Origin: CAZMZW01 sp964571135
GTDB taxonomy: Bacteria > Chloroflexota > Anaerolineae > Anaerolineales > Anaerolineaceae
Assembly: GCA_964571135.1 (NCBI GenBank)
Contig: CAZMZW010000001.1
Coordinates: 1-64,000 of the forward strand
Direction: 5' to 3'
DNA length: 64,000 bases
In this document: in pieces, positions 51,276 to 60,624 of the stretch
How positions within the stretch are numbered: the first letter of the stretch is position 1
Layout of the letters: every line of letters begins with the position of its first letter
Translations under genes and position numbers: made by a program
Notes under the pieces: model-generated
What the model was told of the DNA's origin: nothing
Databases searched by the model: none
What the model saw: only the letters and a program-made list of their open reading frames with translations

Positions 51276-52493
51276 ATGCCTGCTTTGGCGATAAATGCCG
51301 AAAGCTATCTAAAGCGGCTGTGTGAAGAAATCCCCACCCGGAGAGTTGGCAGCCAGGGCAACCAGGACGCCACAGATTTTTTTGCCGAAGTAGCTGCCTC
51401 CTTTGGTCTTCAAACGCAATGTGCGCAATTTGAATGCATGGATTGGATGACCCAGGGTGCGAGCCTGGTCATTGGAGAACAATCCTTTGAGGTTTTCAGC
51501 AGCCCATACTCGCTGGGGTGTGAACTCACTGCGCCATTGGGTTTTGTTTCATCCATTAAAGAATTGGAAGTTGTCGAGACAAGAAGCAAGCTTCTCTTGT
51601 TGAAGGGGGAGATCGCCAGGGAACAATTGATGCCGACCAAATTCCCATTTTACAATCCAGAAGAGCATCGCCGTATATTCCGGCTTATGGAAGAAAAAAA
51701 ACCGCTTGCCATCATCACAGCCACCTCAAGGAATCCAGACCTGGTGGGCGGGATATATCCCTTCCCTTTAATTGAAGATGGTGATTTCAATATTCCTTCA
51801 GTGTTTATGACCGAAACCGAGGGGAATCGTCTAGCTTGCTATTCAGGTCAGAGGGTCACTCTGATTAGTCGGGCTCACCGTATTCCATCGCAGGGATGCA
51901 ACGTTATTGCCTGTAAGAATCCCCAGGCGAAGAAAAGAATAGTCCTCACCGCTCATATTGATGATAAGGATGGCACACCTGGCGCGCTGGATAATTCCAG
52001 CGGAGTGGTTATGCTGTTATTGCTGGCAGAACTCTTATCAGATTATCAAGGCAGCATGGGTGTTGAACTGGTTGCGATCAATGGGGAGGATTATTATGCC
52101 GCTTCCGGTGAAGCGCATTACCTGAAAGAAAATAAGGATCGATGGAACGAGATTCTATTAAACATCAATTTTGATGGCATCGGTTATTTCGAGGGCGATA
52201 GCGCTTTTTCTTTATACGATTGCAATGAAAAGCTCAGTGAATTGATCCGCAGTATAATAACGGGCTACCCCGGAATTATCGAAGGAGATCAATGGTTCCA
52301 GGGGGACCACATGGTGTTTGTGCAGAATAAAATCCCAGCTATGGCGGTGACCTCCCAGCGCTTCCTGCAATTATTTACCACTGTAACCCACACATCGAGG
52401 GACAAAGTGGAGCTGGTGGATTGCAGCCGGCTGGCTTCAACGGCGCAGGCGATTTACGGTTTGTTGATTGAGCTCGATAAATATTTTTCGTAA
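51276..52493 (+). CDS. M28-family zinc metallopeptidase
   Basis: Peptidase of 405 residues without a signal peptide. Co-catalytic zinc ligands are seen in TAHIDDKDGTPGALDNSSG (His, then Asp), in INGEDYYAASGE (the Glu base and ligand) and in THTSRDKVELVD (last His). A PA-like insert sits between about 80 and 200. Typical activity is aminopeptidase; the substrate is unknown. It is translated with the CDGSH gene. Confidence 0.88.
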   Translation: MPALAINAESYLKRLCEEIPTRRVGSQGNQDATDFFAEVAASFGLQTQCAQFECMDWMTQGASLVIGEQSFEVFSSPYSLGCELTAPLGFVSSIKELEVVETRSKLLLLKGEIAREQLMPTKFPFYNPEEHRRIFRLMEEKKPLAIITATSRNPDLVGGIYPFPLIEDGDFNIPSVFMTETEGNRLACYSGQRVTLISRAHRIPSQGCNVIACKNPQAKKRIVLTAHIDDKDGTPGALDNSSGVVMLLLLAELLSDYQGSMGVELVAINGEDYYAASGEAHYLKENKDRWNEILLNINFDGIGYFEGDSAFSLYDCNEKLSELIRSIITGYPGIIEGDQWFQGDHMVFVQNKIPAMAVTSQRFLQLFTTVTHTSRDKVELVDCSRLASTAQAIYGLLIELDKYFS

Positions 52494-52606
52494 TCGATTA
52501 CCCCTTTTTATTGCATGACATCAATATTTCCAAATCACAAAAGTGTTTTTGCGGATAGAATAATACTTTGTGACATGGCAAATATGCATCCCCAACCGAG
52601 GAAAAA

Positions 52607-53278
52607 ATGATCGATCGTCCACTGGCTCTTTTTAATTCACAGCTCACTCCCGAAGAAAAGAAACAGCTGGATGCCATCCGCGATCCAGCTGAAATCCAGG
52701 CTTTTTTGGATACCATCCCATATTCAGCCGAAGAAATGAACCGCCCGCCACTGCAGGTCCTGCATGATCGGCAGGCACATTGCCTGGACGGAGGCTTGTT
52801 CGCGGCTGCCCTATTGCGCTATCAGGGTTATCCGCCCCTGATCCTGGACCTGCAACCTGATCCCGGGCAAGACGATGATCACATTTTGGTCTTGTTTAAG
52901 ATAGATGCTTGCTGGGGGGCAGTGGCTCAATCCAATTACACCGGTCTGCGCTACCGTGAACCCATCCACCGTACACTGCGTGAATTGGTGTTATCTTATT
53001 TTGAGGATTTCTATAATGGTTTTGCCCAAAAGACCCTTCGATATTACACCCGGCCGATTAACCTCAAGAAGTTTGACCGCCAGGGGTGGATGCTTTCATC
53101 TGCGGGTGTGGATGCGGTGGAAAAATATTTAAAAAGTGCCAAGTTAATCCCGCTGATCACCCCGGCACAGGCAGAGCGGTTGATAACAGTAGAAGAACTT
53201 TCTTTTCAAGCAGGCAGGCTAGGGATAAATGAGCAGGGGGTGTACCAACCAAAACCCAAATCCGGAAAAAAAGAGTAA
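52607..53278 (+). CDS. Transglutaminase-like cysteine-hydrolase-fold protein
   Basis: Protein of 223 residues. The core AHCLDGGLFAAALLRYQGYP followed by DDDHILVLFK and WGAVAQSNYTGL looks like a transglutaminase-type fold, with Cys59 and His92 as the probable catalytic pair. It has no export signal. The enzymatic role is unknown and the family match is by pattern only. It ends convergently 18 nt from the stop of the iron-sulfur gene on the other strand. Confidence 0.65.
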   Translation: MIDRPLALFNSQLTPEEKKQLDAIRDPAEIQAFLDTIPYSAEEMNRPPLQVLHDRQAHCLDGGLFAAALLRYQGYPPLILDLQPDPGQDDDHILVLFKIDACWGAVAQSNYTGLRYREPIHRTLRELVLSYFEDFYNGFAQKTLRYYTRPINLKKFDRQGWMLSSAGVDAVEKYLKSAKLIPLITPAQAERLITVEELSFQAGRLGINEQGVYQPKPKSGKKE

Positions 53279-53296
53279 ATTTCTCCCCTAAAAACA

Positions 53297-54244
53297 CTAA
53301 TGCGGAATGGAACTTTTTTCCGCCTCTGATCTTTTAAAGGCTTCGATCAATTCCCGTATCTCCAACGGTTCGCCTTTGCTTTGCATGCGTACCAATTGGA
53401 TGGCGCCTGGCTGGCATTGATTAACGCACAATCCGCAGCCCATACATTTATCCATATCCACTTCAGCAATAAGGGTGACATGCATAGCGCCAAATAAGCA
53501 GATTTGTTCGCATGTACCGCAGCTGAGGCAAAGGTCTATATCTACTCGGGCAATATACCCCGAGGAAGCCAGCATGGGGGTTCCGTTGCGTTGTGCATTC
53601 AGGGCAGCGCAGCAACAGGTGCAGCAATTGCAGATGGCGTAGAAACGTCCCAGCATGGCATCTTTAAAAAAAGCGTGATGGACATGGCCTCGTTGATCTT
53701 CTTCTTTTAGGATCTGCTGGGCTTGCTGGGAAGTGATCCAGCGCGAGCGCCTGGGCTGGTGCTCGATGACAAAACTGGCAAAAGGTTCACCCACGATCAG
53801 GCAGACGTCCATGGGCAGGCAGGGGTGCTCGCGGGCTGCGCGGCAGGGACAGTCGATCACGGCGATGTGGTCAGGATTTTTTAGGATGATCTCACGCGCT
53901 TTCTGGTAAGGGATCACCTGCTCCAGGTCGCCCAGGGAAATATCTTCATTTATTGTTACAAGCTGGGTGGCAGCTTTCAAGGGCAGGACCTTGCCGTGAT
54001 AGGTATCTTCAAATTTGGTCTGACCCGGTTGGCCGGGCATCTTGCTTTTGGAAACCAGCCAATTCCCGACCCAGGCGACCAGCGGTTTTAGCCGTTTGGC
54101 CAGGGGATGTTCACCGCTGCCCATGGCAATATAGAAGTAGGTCCAGCGTGCATAAAAATAGCCGTGCACCAGGTCAAAAAAGGAAAACCCTTTGGACTGA
54201 CGGGCTTCCTGGATAAATGCTCTGGTGGACTTTTTTGGGCTCAA
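53297..54244 (-). CDS. Multi-cluster 4Fe-4S binding protein
   Basis: Protein of 315 residues rich in cysteine clusters. CPCRAAREHPC lies near 130, NCCTCCCAAL near 205, then two standard ferredoxin motifs CLSCGTCEQIC and CMGCGLCVNQC near 240-270. Up to three or four clusters can be expected. Similar proteins occur as electron-transfer partners in anaerobes. The start is TTG at 54244 with GGAG 6 nt upstream; no in-frame ATG explains the N-terminus as well. Confidence 0.85.
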   Translation of the reverse strand: MSPKKSTRAFIQEARQSKGFSFFDLVHGYFYARWTYFYIAMGSGEHPLAKRLKPLVAWVGNWLVSKSKMPGQPGQTKFEDTYHGKVLPLKAATQLVTINEDISLGDLEQVIPYQKAREIILKNPDHIAVIDCPCRAAREHPCLPMDVCLIVGEPFASFVIEHQPRRSRWITSQQAQQILKEEDQRGHVHHAFFKDAMLGRFYAICNCCTCCCAALNAQRNGTPMLASSGYIARVDIDLCLSCGTCEQICLFGAMHVTLIAEVDMDKCMGCGLCVNQCQPGAIQLVRMQSKGEPLEIRELIEAFKRSEAEKSSIPH

Positions 54245-54450
54245 ATGTCACTCCATGACAGAAATGCAAAAAACAAAAACGTAAATTAATTAAATATTAA
54301 TTCTGCCAAATTATAATTGCTATTAAGACTAAGGCAGATAAACCAGTCAGTATGTGTGAACTTGGTTTAAATGAAGTCTTTGTGATAAGACCCGCTATTA
54401 AAATGAAATAAAAGATCACCTATAAAAAGTTCTCCCATTTCTAATTTACA

Positions 54451-54478
54451 AAAAAGGTGCCCCTATGATAGGGGCACC
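54451..54478 (-). terminator. Terminator of the acyltransferase operon
   Basis: On the minus strand a perfect 9-bp stem GGTGCCCCT / AGGGGCACC with a 5-nt loop is followed by TTTTTTG, 55 nt behind the acyltransferase stop. The other sequence of 54245-54532 is AT-rich with no gene; it should hold the promoter of the iron-sulfur gene. Confidence 0.9.
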
Positions 54479-54532
54479 TCAACATCCCGTGAAATTTCTG
54501 AGATTAGAAAAACATTCTATTAATGCTTCCTA

Positions 54533-55639
54533 TTATGCAGCCTGCTTTTTCACCTGTTTCATCCCAAAAAGGAAACGAACAAGGTTAAATCTCCTAATGC
54601 CATACTCATAGATTCCCAAGATGATGAGTAATGAAATGAAAAGAATGACAACCCATTTTAAGAGATCAGGGATAGGTAACCGAAACACGAAAAATCCTAT
54701 TGTGAGTAATACGGGTTGATGAAGGATGTAGAAAGGAAGAACTGCTTCATTGGCATACTTTTGAAATCGGTTACTAAAAGCAAGATATTTCATTCCAAAA
54801 CCCAAAAAGGTTAGAATAATGCACCAGGCCATCACATCTCTGAGCTCATTAGTAAGTTGAAAACAAATGGTTGAAGCGATCAATAAAACCAGTGAAATCC
54901 AGCGAGTTTTTTGAATACTGGCCTGCAAACGATTATTAGAGATGACTACAAATCCGAGCACAAAATAACTCATATACGCAGCCATACTCCATGCCATCTG
55001 ACCATCAAAGTTGCCCAAGAAACCATTGGGATCAATAAAGTTTTCACAAAGCACAACGGGAAAAACAAGCAAAACTGCTAATCCGGGTAATGAAAACAAG
55101 TTTGTAAACTTCTCTAATATTTTGGAACCCAACATGCTTTTCAGAAAGATGAAAAGTGGCAGAAAGATTAAGCTAAAAATGAGAAGGAACAGCAAGTACC
55201 AAAGGTGCATGGCTGTCCAGGCAAAGTTACCGCCAAATCCGTAGAACCCCTCAAAATAATGGGGAATAAAATCCAGCAATGAACCAGTGAATTGGCCATG
55301 CGATATCCGTTCCAGATAGACCTGTAAAAGACCATGGGAGAACATGCCAACCAGCAAAGGAATTCCCAGGCGGAAAAATTTATCTTTTATATACTTCAAT
55401 AACCCGCTCTTCTCCAGGGCAAAGAAAATACTAGCGCCTGAAATAAAGAAGATAAATGGCATCATCCATACATCCATCAAACGAGTAAAAATCTGAAGGA
55501 ATGCATAAGTATTAACGTTTTTAATGTGCCAGTAATCCAGGTTGAAAAACCTGGTGCTGTGGTAAAGGAACACTGAAAGAATTCCGATAATCCTCAGCCA
55601 ATCGAGATCGAACCTTCTAACTGCATTTTTCGTTCCCAT
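54533..55639 (-). CDS. Acyltransferase family 3 membrane protein
   Basis: Integral membrane protein of 368 residues with about 10 helices. The N-terminal FDLDWLRIIGILSVFLYHST has the family histidine, then MMPFIFFISGASIFFAL and GIPLLVGM. These enzymes (OafA/WecH-like) acylate surface sugars or lipids. The start at 55639 has CGGAG 7 nt upstream; an earlier TTG frame at 55660 is rejected. It lies one base behind the lone receiver gene, so expression is tied to the signalling run in front. Confidence 0.9.
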   Translation of the reverse strand: MGTKNAVRRFDLDWLRIIGILSVFLYHSTRFFNLDYWHIKNVNTYAFLQIFTRLMDVWMMPFIFFISGASIFFALEKSGLLKYIKDKFFRLGIPLLVGMFSHGLLQVYLERISHGQFTGSLLDFIPHYFEGFYGFGGNFAWTAMHLWYLLFLLIFSLIFLPLFIFLKSMLGSKILEKFTNLFSLPGLAVLLVFPVVLCENFIDPNGFLGNFDGQMAWSMAAYMSYFVLGFVVISNNRLQASIQKTRWISLVLLIASTICFQLTNELRDVMAWCIILTFLGFGMKYLAFSNRFQKYANEAVLPFYILHQPVLLTIGFFVFRLPIPDLLKWVVILFISLLIILGIYEYGIRRFNLVRFLFGMKQVKKQAA

Positions 55640-55640
55640 T

Positions 55641-56063
55641 TTATTTCTCCGTTTTTTCAAAAATTGTTTGGATAATTTCAGGCCAGGGTAGGCCTTTATC
55701 GATAATGAAATCTATTCCAGCAAGATGGATTTGGGATTGTATTTCTGTATCATCGGTGATGCTTAGGGCAAGAACCCGGCAATTTGTAAGTTGCGCTTTT
55801 ATCCTAAGAACAAACTCAGATATACCCAACTCCCGTGTTTCCAGATCTATTAAGACCACATCTGGTTGCAACTCTTTTGCCTTTAATATGGCATCCTGGA
55901 TATTGACAGCTTCACCAACCACAATTAGTTTTCCGCTAAGGTCCAATAATGTTTGTAAGTTTTCCCGCAGATGATCTATATCGCTGAAAATCAAGACGCG
56001 TCGAATTTCACCGTTTGATTTAGTATGATTTCTTTGCGTGGAGATGGCTTTATTTGTTTTCAT
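55641..56063 (-). CDS. Stand-alone response-regulator receiver domain
   Basis: Protein of 140 residues that is only a receiver domain after a polar 20-residue leader. The acidic pocket has Asp28 and Asp30 (IFSDIDHL), the phospho-acceptor is Asp73 in VLIDLET, the switch serine is in ALSITDD, and the lysine is in DKGLPW. No output domain. It may act as a phosphate sink or a protein-protein regulator of its neighbours. One base separates it from the acyltransferase start. Confidence 0.85.
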   Translation of the reverse strand: MKTNKAISTQRNHTKSNGEIRRVLIFSDIDHLRENLQTLLDLSGKLIVVGEAVNIQDAILKAKELQPDVVLIDLETRELGISEFVLRIKAQLTNCRVLALSITDDTEIQSQIHLAGIDFIIDKGLPWPEIIQTIFEKTEK

Positions 56064-56092
56064 CTTAGTACGAGAGTTTTTTTGCCGCTTTT

Positions 56093-56326
56093 CTATCCCT
56101 GGTAGAGATATATTTCTCCGCGATGCGGTTGGGCAACTAGCAATCGGTATGATTCAGAAACATAGTATTCAGGAACTACTACTGCAAATCCACTTTGATC
56201 TGTGGTTAACTTGGCTGGCATGCCACCGCGCTCCAGTTGATCACACACCGCGGCTGCCAGGGTCAATAATGCAGACTGAAAGACCACCTTGATTTCTTTA
56301 GCATTGGATTGGATTTTGTTTATCAT
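56093..56326 (-). CDS. Small protein of unknown function
   Basis: Not recognised. 77 residues: an amphipathic helix (IKVVFQSALLTLAAAVCDQL), then a beta-like half (GFAVVVPEYYVSESYRLLVA). AGGAG precedes the start at 56326; the longer frame to 56371 lies upstream of that site. It stands in the signalling run between the ATPase-less kinase and the lone receiver. The 281 bases in front of it (56327-56607) show no gene. Confidence 0.6.
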   Translation of the reverse strand: MINKIQSNAKEIKVVFQSALLTLAAAVCDQLERGGMPAKLTTDQSGFAVVVPEYYVSESYRLLVAQPHRGEIYLYQG

Positions 56327-56607
56327 TTTTTCTCCTATTAATTTTATAAATTTGAATATTTCAAAAAACATACACTGTCATCATAGGCGGATTGTTTCAA
56401 TTTGGCATCGAGCAATGGGCTGATTTACGAGGGGACTTGAGGATGATCTTTATCTAAGACTTTTGATGGAGTAATCCATATTAATGAAATGCAATGCGTT
56501 ACCCTTGAAGGGAATCAATGGATAAAATTGACTTGATATATATGGAAAAAAACAAACAAATATTAATTTTTATTAAGAAGAACCCAGCAAATGTAAATCC
56601 AACCCCT

Positions 56608-57408
56608 TTATCTTTTTACTGGGAGCAACTGGGCAATGATCGTACGGATCATGGCAAGAGCGTCATGAGTCAAGCTCTGCAAAAGCACTAACTGGCTTTT
56701 CAATAAGGGGGATTTTTTTTGGTACATAAGTTGTGCGGAACGGGTATTTAGAATAATACTGAAGATAACCTGGGAAACCGAGTCATGTAGTTCGCGCGCC
56801 ATTTGATTGCGTTGTTCTATGGTGGCCAATTCTTCAACTTGAGAAGAGTATGTGACCAATTGCCGATGGGTGTTTTCCATCTTGGTCAATAGAACCTTGC
56901 TTTTGGACCTGGTCTTTTCAAGTTCTTGATTTGTGACTGTGTATGCAGTGATAACTATTTCACCTGCCATATTGAGCAAAGCCAGGGATAAACCTCTGGC
57001 TGCTCCAAGGAAAACCATCAAAGAGCTGCCTGTCAAGAAAACAATGATTACCAACATCACCCACCGGGATCGGTCTTGAAAAAGGGTGGCAGTTTGGTAG
57101 CTCAATAAAACAAAGAGAAGATTGGCAAAATCATATTCAGGCCAAATATATAACAAGGCAATTATGATGCCAGATTGAATAGAAAAATAAACATACAACA
57201 ATGCCCGGCTTTGATTTGGCCAGGCTATTATCAAACTAAACAAAATTAAAAAAGAAATTTCCAGTCCAGGGTAAATTGGAGGAAGCGTACTATATGCCCA
57301 ATCAATTAAAGCACGCAAAACAACAGCTGCGAATAATCCGTACATTGCCATCAGGCTGGAAAGATTTGGCCATGATTGTTTTTGCATGGGATTTGCGCTT
57401 CTCGTCAT
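56608..57408 (-). CDS. Histidine-kinase-like protein without the ATPase domain
   Basis: Membrane protein of 266 residues. Five or six helices fill about 18-160, then a coiled linker, then a HisKA_3 dimerisation domain with phospho-acceptor His208 in ARELHDSVSQ. The protein ends just after the second DHp helix (AQLLPVKR), with no HATPase_c domain; none is found in the sequence after the stop either. It is a paralogue of the full kinase at 58085-59272. It could be phosphorylated by that kinase in a mixed dimer, or compete with it. Confidence 0.85.
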   Translation of the reverse strand: MTRSANPMQKQSWPNLSSLMAMYGLFAAVVLRALIDWAYSTLPPIYPGLEISFLILFSLIIAWPNQSRALLYVYFSIQSGIIIALLYIWPEYDFANLLFVLLSYQTATLFQDRSRWVMLVIIVFLTGSSLMVFLGAARGLSLALLNMAGEIVITAYTVTNQELEKTRSKSKVLLTKMENTHRQLVTYSSQVEELATIEQRNQMARELHDSVSQVIFSIILNTRSAQLMYQKKSPLLKSQLVLLQSLTHDALAMIRTIIAQLLPVKR

Positions 57409-57425
57409 TATTCCGAAATCCTTTC

Positions 57426-58088
57426 CTATTCCTGACCCACTAATTTATTTTTTATAGCATAGATTGCTAATTGAGTGCGATCATCCAGGTTAAGCTTGGC
57501 AAGAATATTACTCACGTGCGTTTTTACCGTTTTTTCGCTGATGACCAATTGTTTTGCGATTTGCAGGTTATTGCAACCATTGGCAATTAGTCGAACCACA
57601 TCAAGCTCCCGATCCGTAAGCGCCTCAAAATGAGGTTTGGAGGCAGGGTTAGATGAGCTTGAAATTTGATCCATCAATTTACGAGCGATATTGGGATGCA
57701 AACGAGGTTCTCCGAGGTAAGCTGCACGGATTGCATCCAAGAGTTCATCTGGCGAAACATCCTTCAATAAATAACTCGATGCACCTGCCTGGATGGCTGG
57801 AAAAACCTTATCATCCTCAGAGAAACTGGTTAGTGCGATTACCTTTACTGAAGATCCACTTGCTTTTATCTGACGGGTAGCTTCAATTCCATCCATTATT
57901 GGCATAACCAAATCCATTAGCACGACGTGCGGGGAAAGCTGGCGAACTTTTTGTATAGCATCTTCGCCGTTAACGGCTTCACCTATCACGTTGATATCCT
58001 GATTCAATTCCAGAAAGGTGCGTAAACCTTGTCGGACAACCTGATGGTCATCAACAATTAATACCTTGATTTTTTCTTTTGTGATCAT
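57426..58088 (-). CDS. NarL/FixJ-family response regulator
   Basis: Response regulator of 220 residues. The receiver has the phospho-acceptor Asp59 in VLMDLVMP and a lysine in YLLKDVSP. The C-terminal LuxR-type HTH reads LTDRELDVVRLIANGCNNLQ, then ISEKTVKTHVSNIL. The start at 58088 overlaps the kinase stop (ATGA) with GGAGG upstream; the longer frame to 58169 lies inside the kinase gene. It is the partner of the kinase and probably controls this operon among others. Confidence 0.95.
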   Translation of the reverse strand: MITKEKIKVLIVDDHQVVRQGLRTFLELNQDINVIGEAVNGEDAIQKVRQLSPHVVLMDLVMPIMDGIEATRQIKASGSSVKVIALTSFSEDDKVFPAIQAGASSYLLKDVSPDELLDAIRAAYLGEPRLHPNIARKLMDQISSSSNPASKPHFEALTDRELDVVRLIANGCNNLQIAKQLVISEKTVKTHVSNILAKLNLDDRTQLAIYAIKNKLVGQE

Positions 58089-59272
58089 CCAACCTCCATT
58101 GATTCGATAGTTTTTTGGACCCGAATACGTGTACCGCCACCTGGCGATGATTTGATCACTAATTCCCAACCAATCTCATCAGCCCTCTCGCGCATACTGC
58201 TCAAACCAATACCGGTTGCAGGAGCATCGTTTTGCAATTCGAAACCACAACCCTCATCTTCCACCTCGACCCAGAGAGGATTTATTAAATGGAGATGAAT
58301 GTGTACCCGATTGGTTTGAGCATGCTTAACAATATTATTCAATGCCTCTTGAATGATTCTGAATAAATCTTGCTCTTCTTTTATTGTGAGTTGTTGATCT
58401 CCCTCAATTTTGACGTCAACTTTTAAATCTTTCAGAAACAGCTTTTCATCAACGTGGTTTTTGATGGATCGCAGCAAGCCTTCATTCTTTATTCTGGCTG
58501 GAACAAGTTCAGTCATAAGTTGTTGTAGTTCAATTTGAGCAGATTGGGCAAGGTGATTCAATTTTTCCAATTGCCCCGCCACTCGCTTGATATCCTTATC
58601 CAGAAGCAATACAGTGGACTGAGTGTTAAGGGTCATGCTGAAGATTGTCTGAGTAACAGAATCATGCAACTCACGCGCTAACCGATTACGCTCGCGAGCA
58701 ACAGCCAATTGTTCTACCCGAATAGAAAATTTCTTTAGTTGATGGTTCGCGTTTTGAAGGTTATTTAACAAGCGCTTATTCTGTTCTCCTGCTTCTTGAG
58801 TTCGACGTGCGGCGGATGAATAGGAGGAGAATAAAAAATTAGCTGCACTATACAACAATGTAAAAGAAATGACTTCCGTCAATTCATAATATATTGAAAA
58901 TACAAGGAAGATCAATGGAGTGAATCCCAATACCAGCCAGATTCCTTTTCTGCTGTCAAAGCGCTCCATTACCTGCATGCTTAAGATCGAAAATAACAAA
59001 GCAAAATAATCAAATTCTTCTATGGACAGCAACAAGACACAAATAATGGATGTTTGAATGGCTATATAGGAAATGAAGAACCAACGTGATCTATGGATGA
59101 AGAGTTTATCTATGAGAAAACCTGCCAGCCAGACTGCAAGCAAACTTAAACCACGAATGAGGGATGTTTTTTCTGAATAGATAAGGGAAGTACGCAAAAC
59201 GAGCGCACCCAATATGAGCACAACTGTTATGGTTGAAACCCATTGGTAGGACCAGATTCTGGATAATTTCAT
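58085..59272 (-). CDS. NarL-type sensor histidine kinase
   Basis: Sensor kinase of 395 residues. Five or six N-terminal helices fill about 10-150 with no large external domain, so it may sense membrane state. A coiled segment is followed by HisKA_3 with His203 in ARELHDSVTQ, then an intact HATPase_c: ALNNIVKHAQ (N box), DEGCGF (G1) and GIGLSSMRERAD (G2). No ribosome site precedes the ATG. It leads the six-gene minus-strand run. Confidence 0.95.
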   Translation of the reverse strand: MKLSRIWSYQWVSTITVVLILGALVLRTSLIYSEKTSLIRGLSLLAVWLAGFLIDKLFIHRSRWFFISYIAIQTSIICVLLLSIEEFDYFALLFSILSMQVMERFDSRKGIWLVLGFTPLIFLVFSIYYELTEVISFTLLYSAANFLFSSYSSAARRTQEAGEQNKRLLNNLQNANHQLKKFSIRVEQLAVARERNRLARELHDSVTQTIFSMTLNTQSTVLLLDKDIKRVAGQLEKLNHLAQSAQIELQQLMTELVPARIKNEGLLRSIKNHVDEKLFLKDLKVDVKIEGDQQLTIKEEQDLFRIIQEALNNIVKHAQTNRVHIHLHLINPLWVEVEDEGCGFELQNDAPATGIGLSSMRERADEIGWELVIKSSPGGGTRIRVQKTIESMEVG

Positions 59273-59393
59273 AGGAAGGTTAAGTTAATTATATAAATAT
59301 TTTAAAAAAGCAAATATAAATATGGTTTAATTATAAGAAGATTATGAAAAGCTCAAAAAATTCCAAAAGCAAAAAAATTATGAGGTATAGGTC

Positions 59394-59825
59394 ATGCAAG
59401 CAACAATTAATTTAGGTCAAACTGAAGCCGAACTGGCAATCAAAGTGATTAAAGAAGAACTACTCAAGCGCAAAAAAGCGGCAACGATCGCTGTGGTAGA
59501 TACACATGGCGAGCTTATCGCTTTACTGCGCCTGGATGGTGCTCCACTGCAAACAGTAACAGTGGGAATGAACAAGGCATTTACTGCCGCCCGTGAAGGC
59601 AAACCATCCTTTGAAATAGGCGCTAAGATGCGTGACCCGCAAAAGGGCTATTCCATCGCTTATTATGGCGATCGACGCTATACGGGTTTTCCCGGCGGAA
59701 TGCCGATTATTATGGATGGCCAGACGGCTGGTGCGGTGGCGGTCAGCGGTTTATCCGGGATGGAGGATATGGAAATTGCTCAAATGGGCGTTGAAGCGAT
59801 CCTGAAGATGGTCAAGCCTACTTAA
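59394..59825 (+). CDS. GlcG/HbpS-family heme-binding-like protein
   Basis: Protein of 143 residues of the GlcG/HbpS (DUF336) fold: AATIAVVDTHGELIALLRLD, MNKAFTAAREGKPS, FPGGMPIIMDGQTAGAVAVS. Family members bind heme or small ligands, or act in glycolate and diol operons. No signal peptide here. It is divergent from the kinase gene, and the 121 nt between them are very AT-rich. Confidence 0.92.
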   Translation: MQATINLGQTEAELAIKVIKEELLKRKKAATIAVVDTHGELIALLRLDGAPLQTVTVGMNKAFTAAREGKPSFEIGAKMRDPQKGYSIAYYGDRRYTGFPGGMPIIMDGQTAGAVAVSGLSGMEDMEIAQMGVEAILKMVKPT

Positions 59826-59926
59826 GATTTTATTCTACCGAATTTTCTGAAGTGGTTAAATCAGGACGAATTATTTAATCAAGACTTGATCAAAAACTGG
59901 ATTTAGAAAAGTAATGGATTATCTTT

Positions 59927-60589
59927 TTGCTGGAAAGTGAACAAACTTTGAAAATAAAGTTTCGAGATCCGGTAAGCGGGCTGACCCACTTTTTTGCAGC
60001 AATCCTGGCAGTAGTCGGATTGATGATTCTATTAATTGTGGGATATGGGGACACCATTAAAGAAATCACACTGCTCATTTATGGGTTAAGTCTGATCTTG
60101 ATGCTTTCGGCTAGTGCCACTTATCATCTGGTAAACGCGAAACCGCCAATATTAGTTTGGCTGCGGAAAATGGATCACACTTCCATTTATTTATTGATTG
60201 CCGGCAGTTATACGCCCATTTGTGTGCATTTCTTTACGGGTTTCTGGCGCAATGGCTTCCTGGCAATCATTTGGGGCATCGCGCTGGTGGGAATTATTGT
60301 GAAACTGTTCGTGATCCGAGCCCCGCGATGGGTGACTGCCGGTATCTACCTGTTGATGGGTTGGCTATCCATCCTCGCGATAGGCGAAATGTTAATCCGC
60401 ATGCCATCAACAGCGTTAATCTGGCTGGCGCTGGGCGGCCTGGCTTATACCGTCGGAGCTATTGTATATATGCTTAAAAAGCCAGATTTTATTCCAGGAG
60501 TATTTGGCTTTCATGAGGTCTGGCATATCTTTGTCATCCTTGGCTGCTTGGCTCACTTTATTCTGATCGCTGTTTTTGTGGCAGAGTAA
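59927..60589 (+). CDS. Hemolysin III / PAQR-family membrane protein
   Basis: Seven-helix membrane protein of 220 residues. Family metal-site motifs are SASATYHLV, KMDHTSIYLLIAGSYTPIC and GFHEVWHIFVILGCLAHF, giving one Ser, one Asp and three His near the cytosolic face. Bacterial members affect membrane energetics and lipid homeostasis. The start is uncertain: TTG at 59927, or TTG at 59948 nearer the conserved FRDPVSGLTH. Confidence 0.9.
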   Translation: MLESEQTLKIKFRDPVSGLTHFFAAILAVVGLMILLIVGYGDTIKEITLLIYGLSLILMLSASATYHLVNAKPPILVWLRKMDHTSIYLLIAGSYTPICVHFFTGFWRNGFLAIIWGIALVGIIVKLFVIRAPRWVTAGIYLLMGWLSILAIGEMLIRMPSTALIWLALGGLAYTVGAIVYMLKKPDFIPGVFGFHEVWHIFVILGCLAHFILIAVFVAE

Positions 60590-60624
60590 TTTGAAATTGG
60601 GATGCTAATGTTCAGGTAAGCTAA

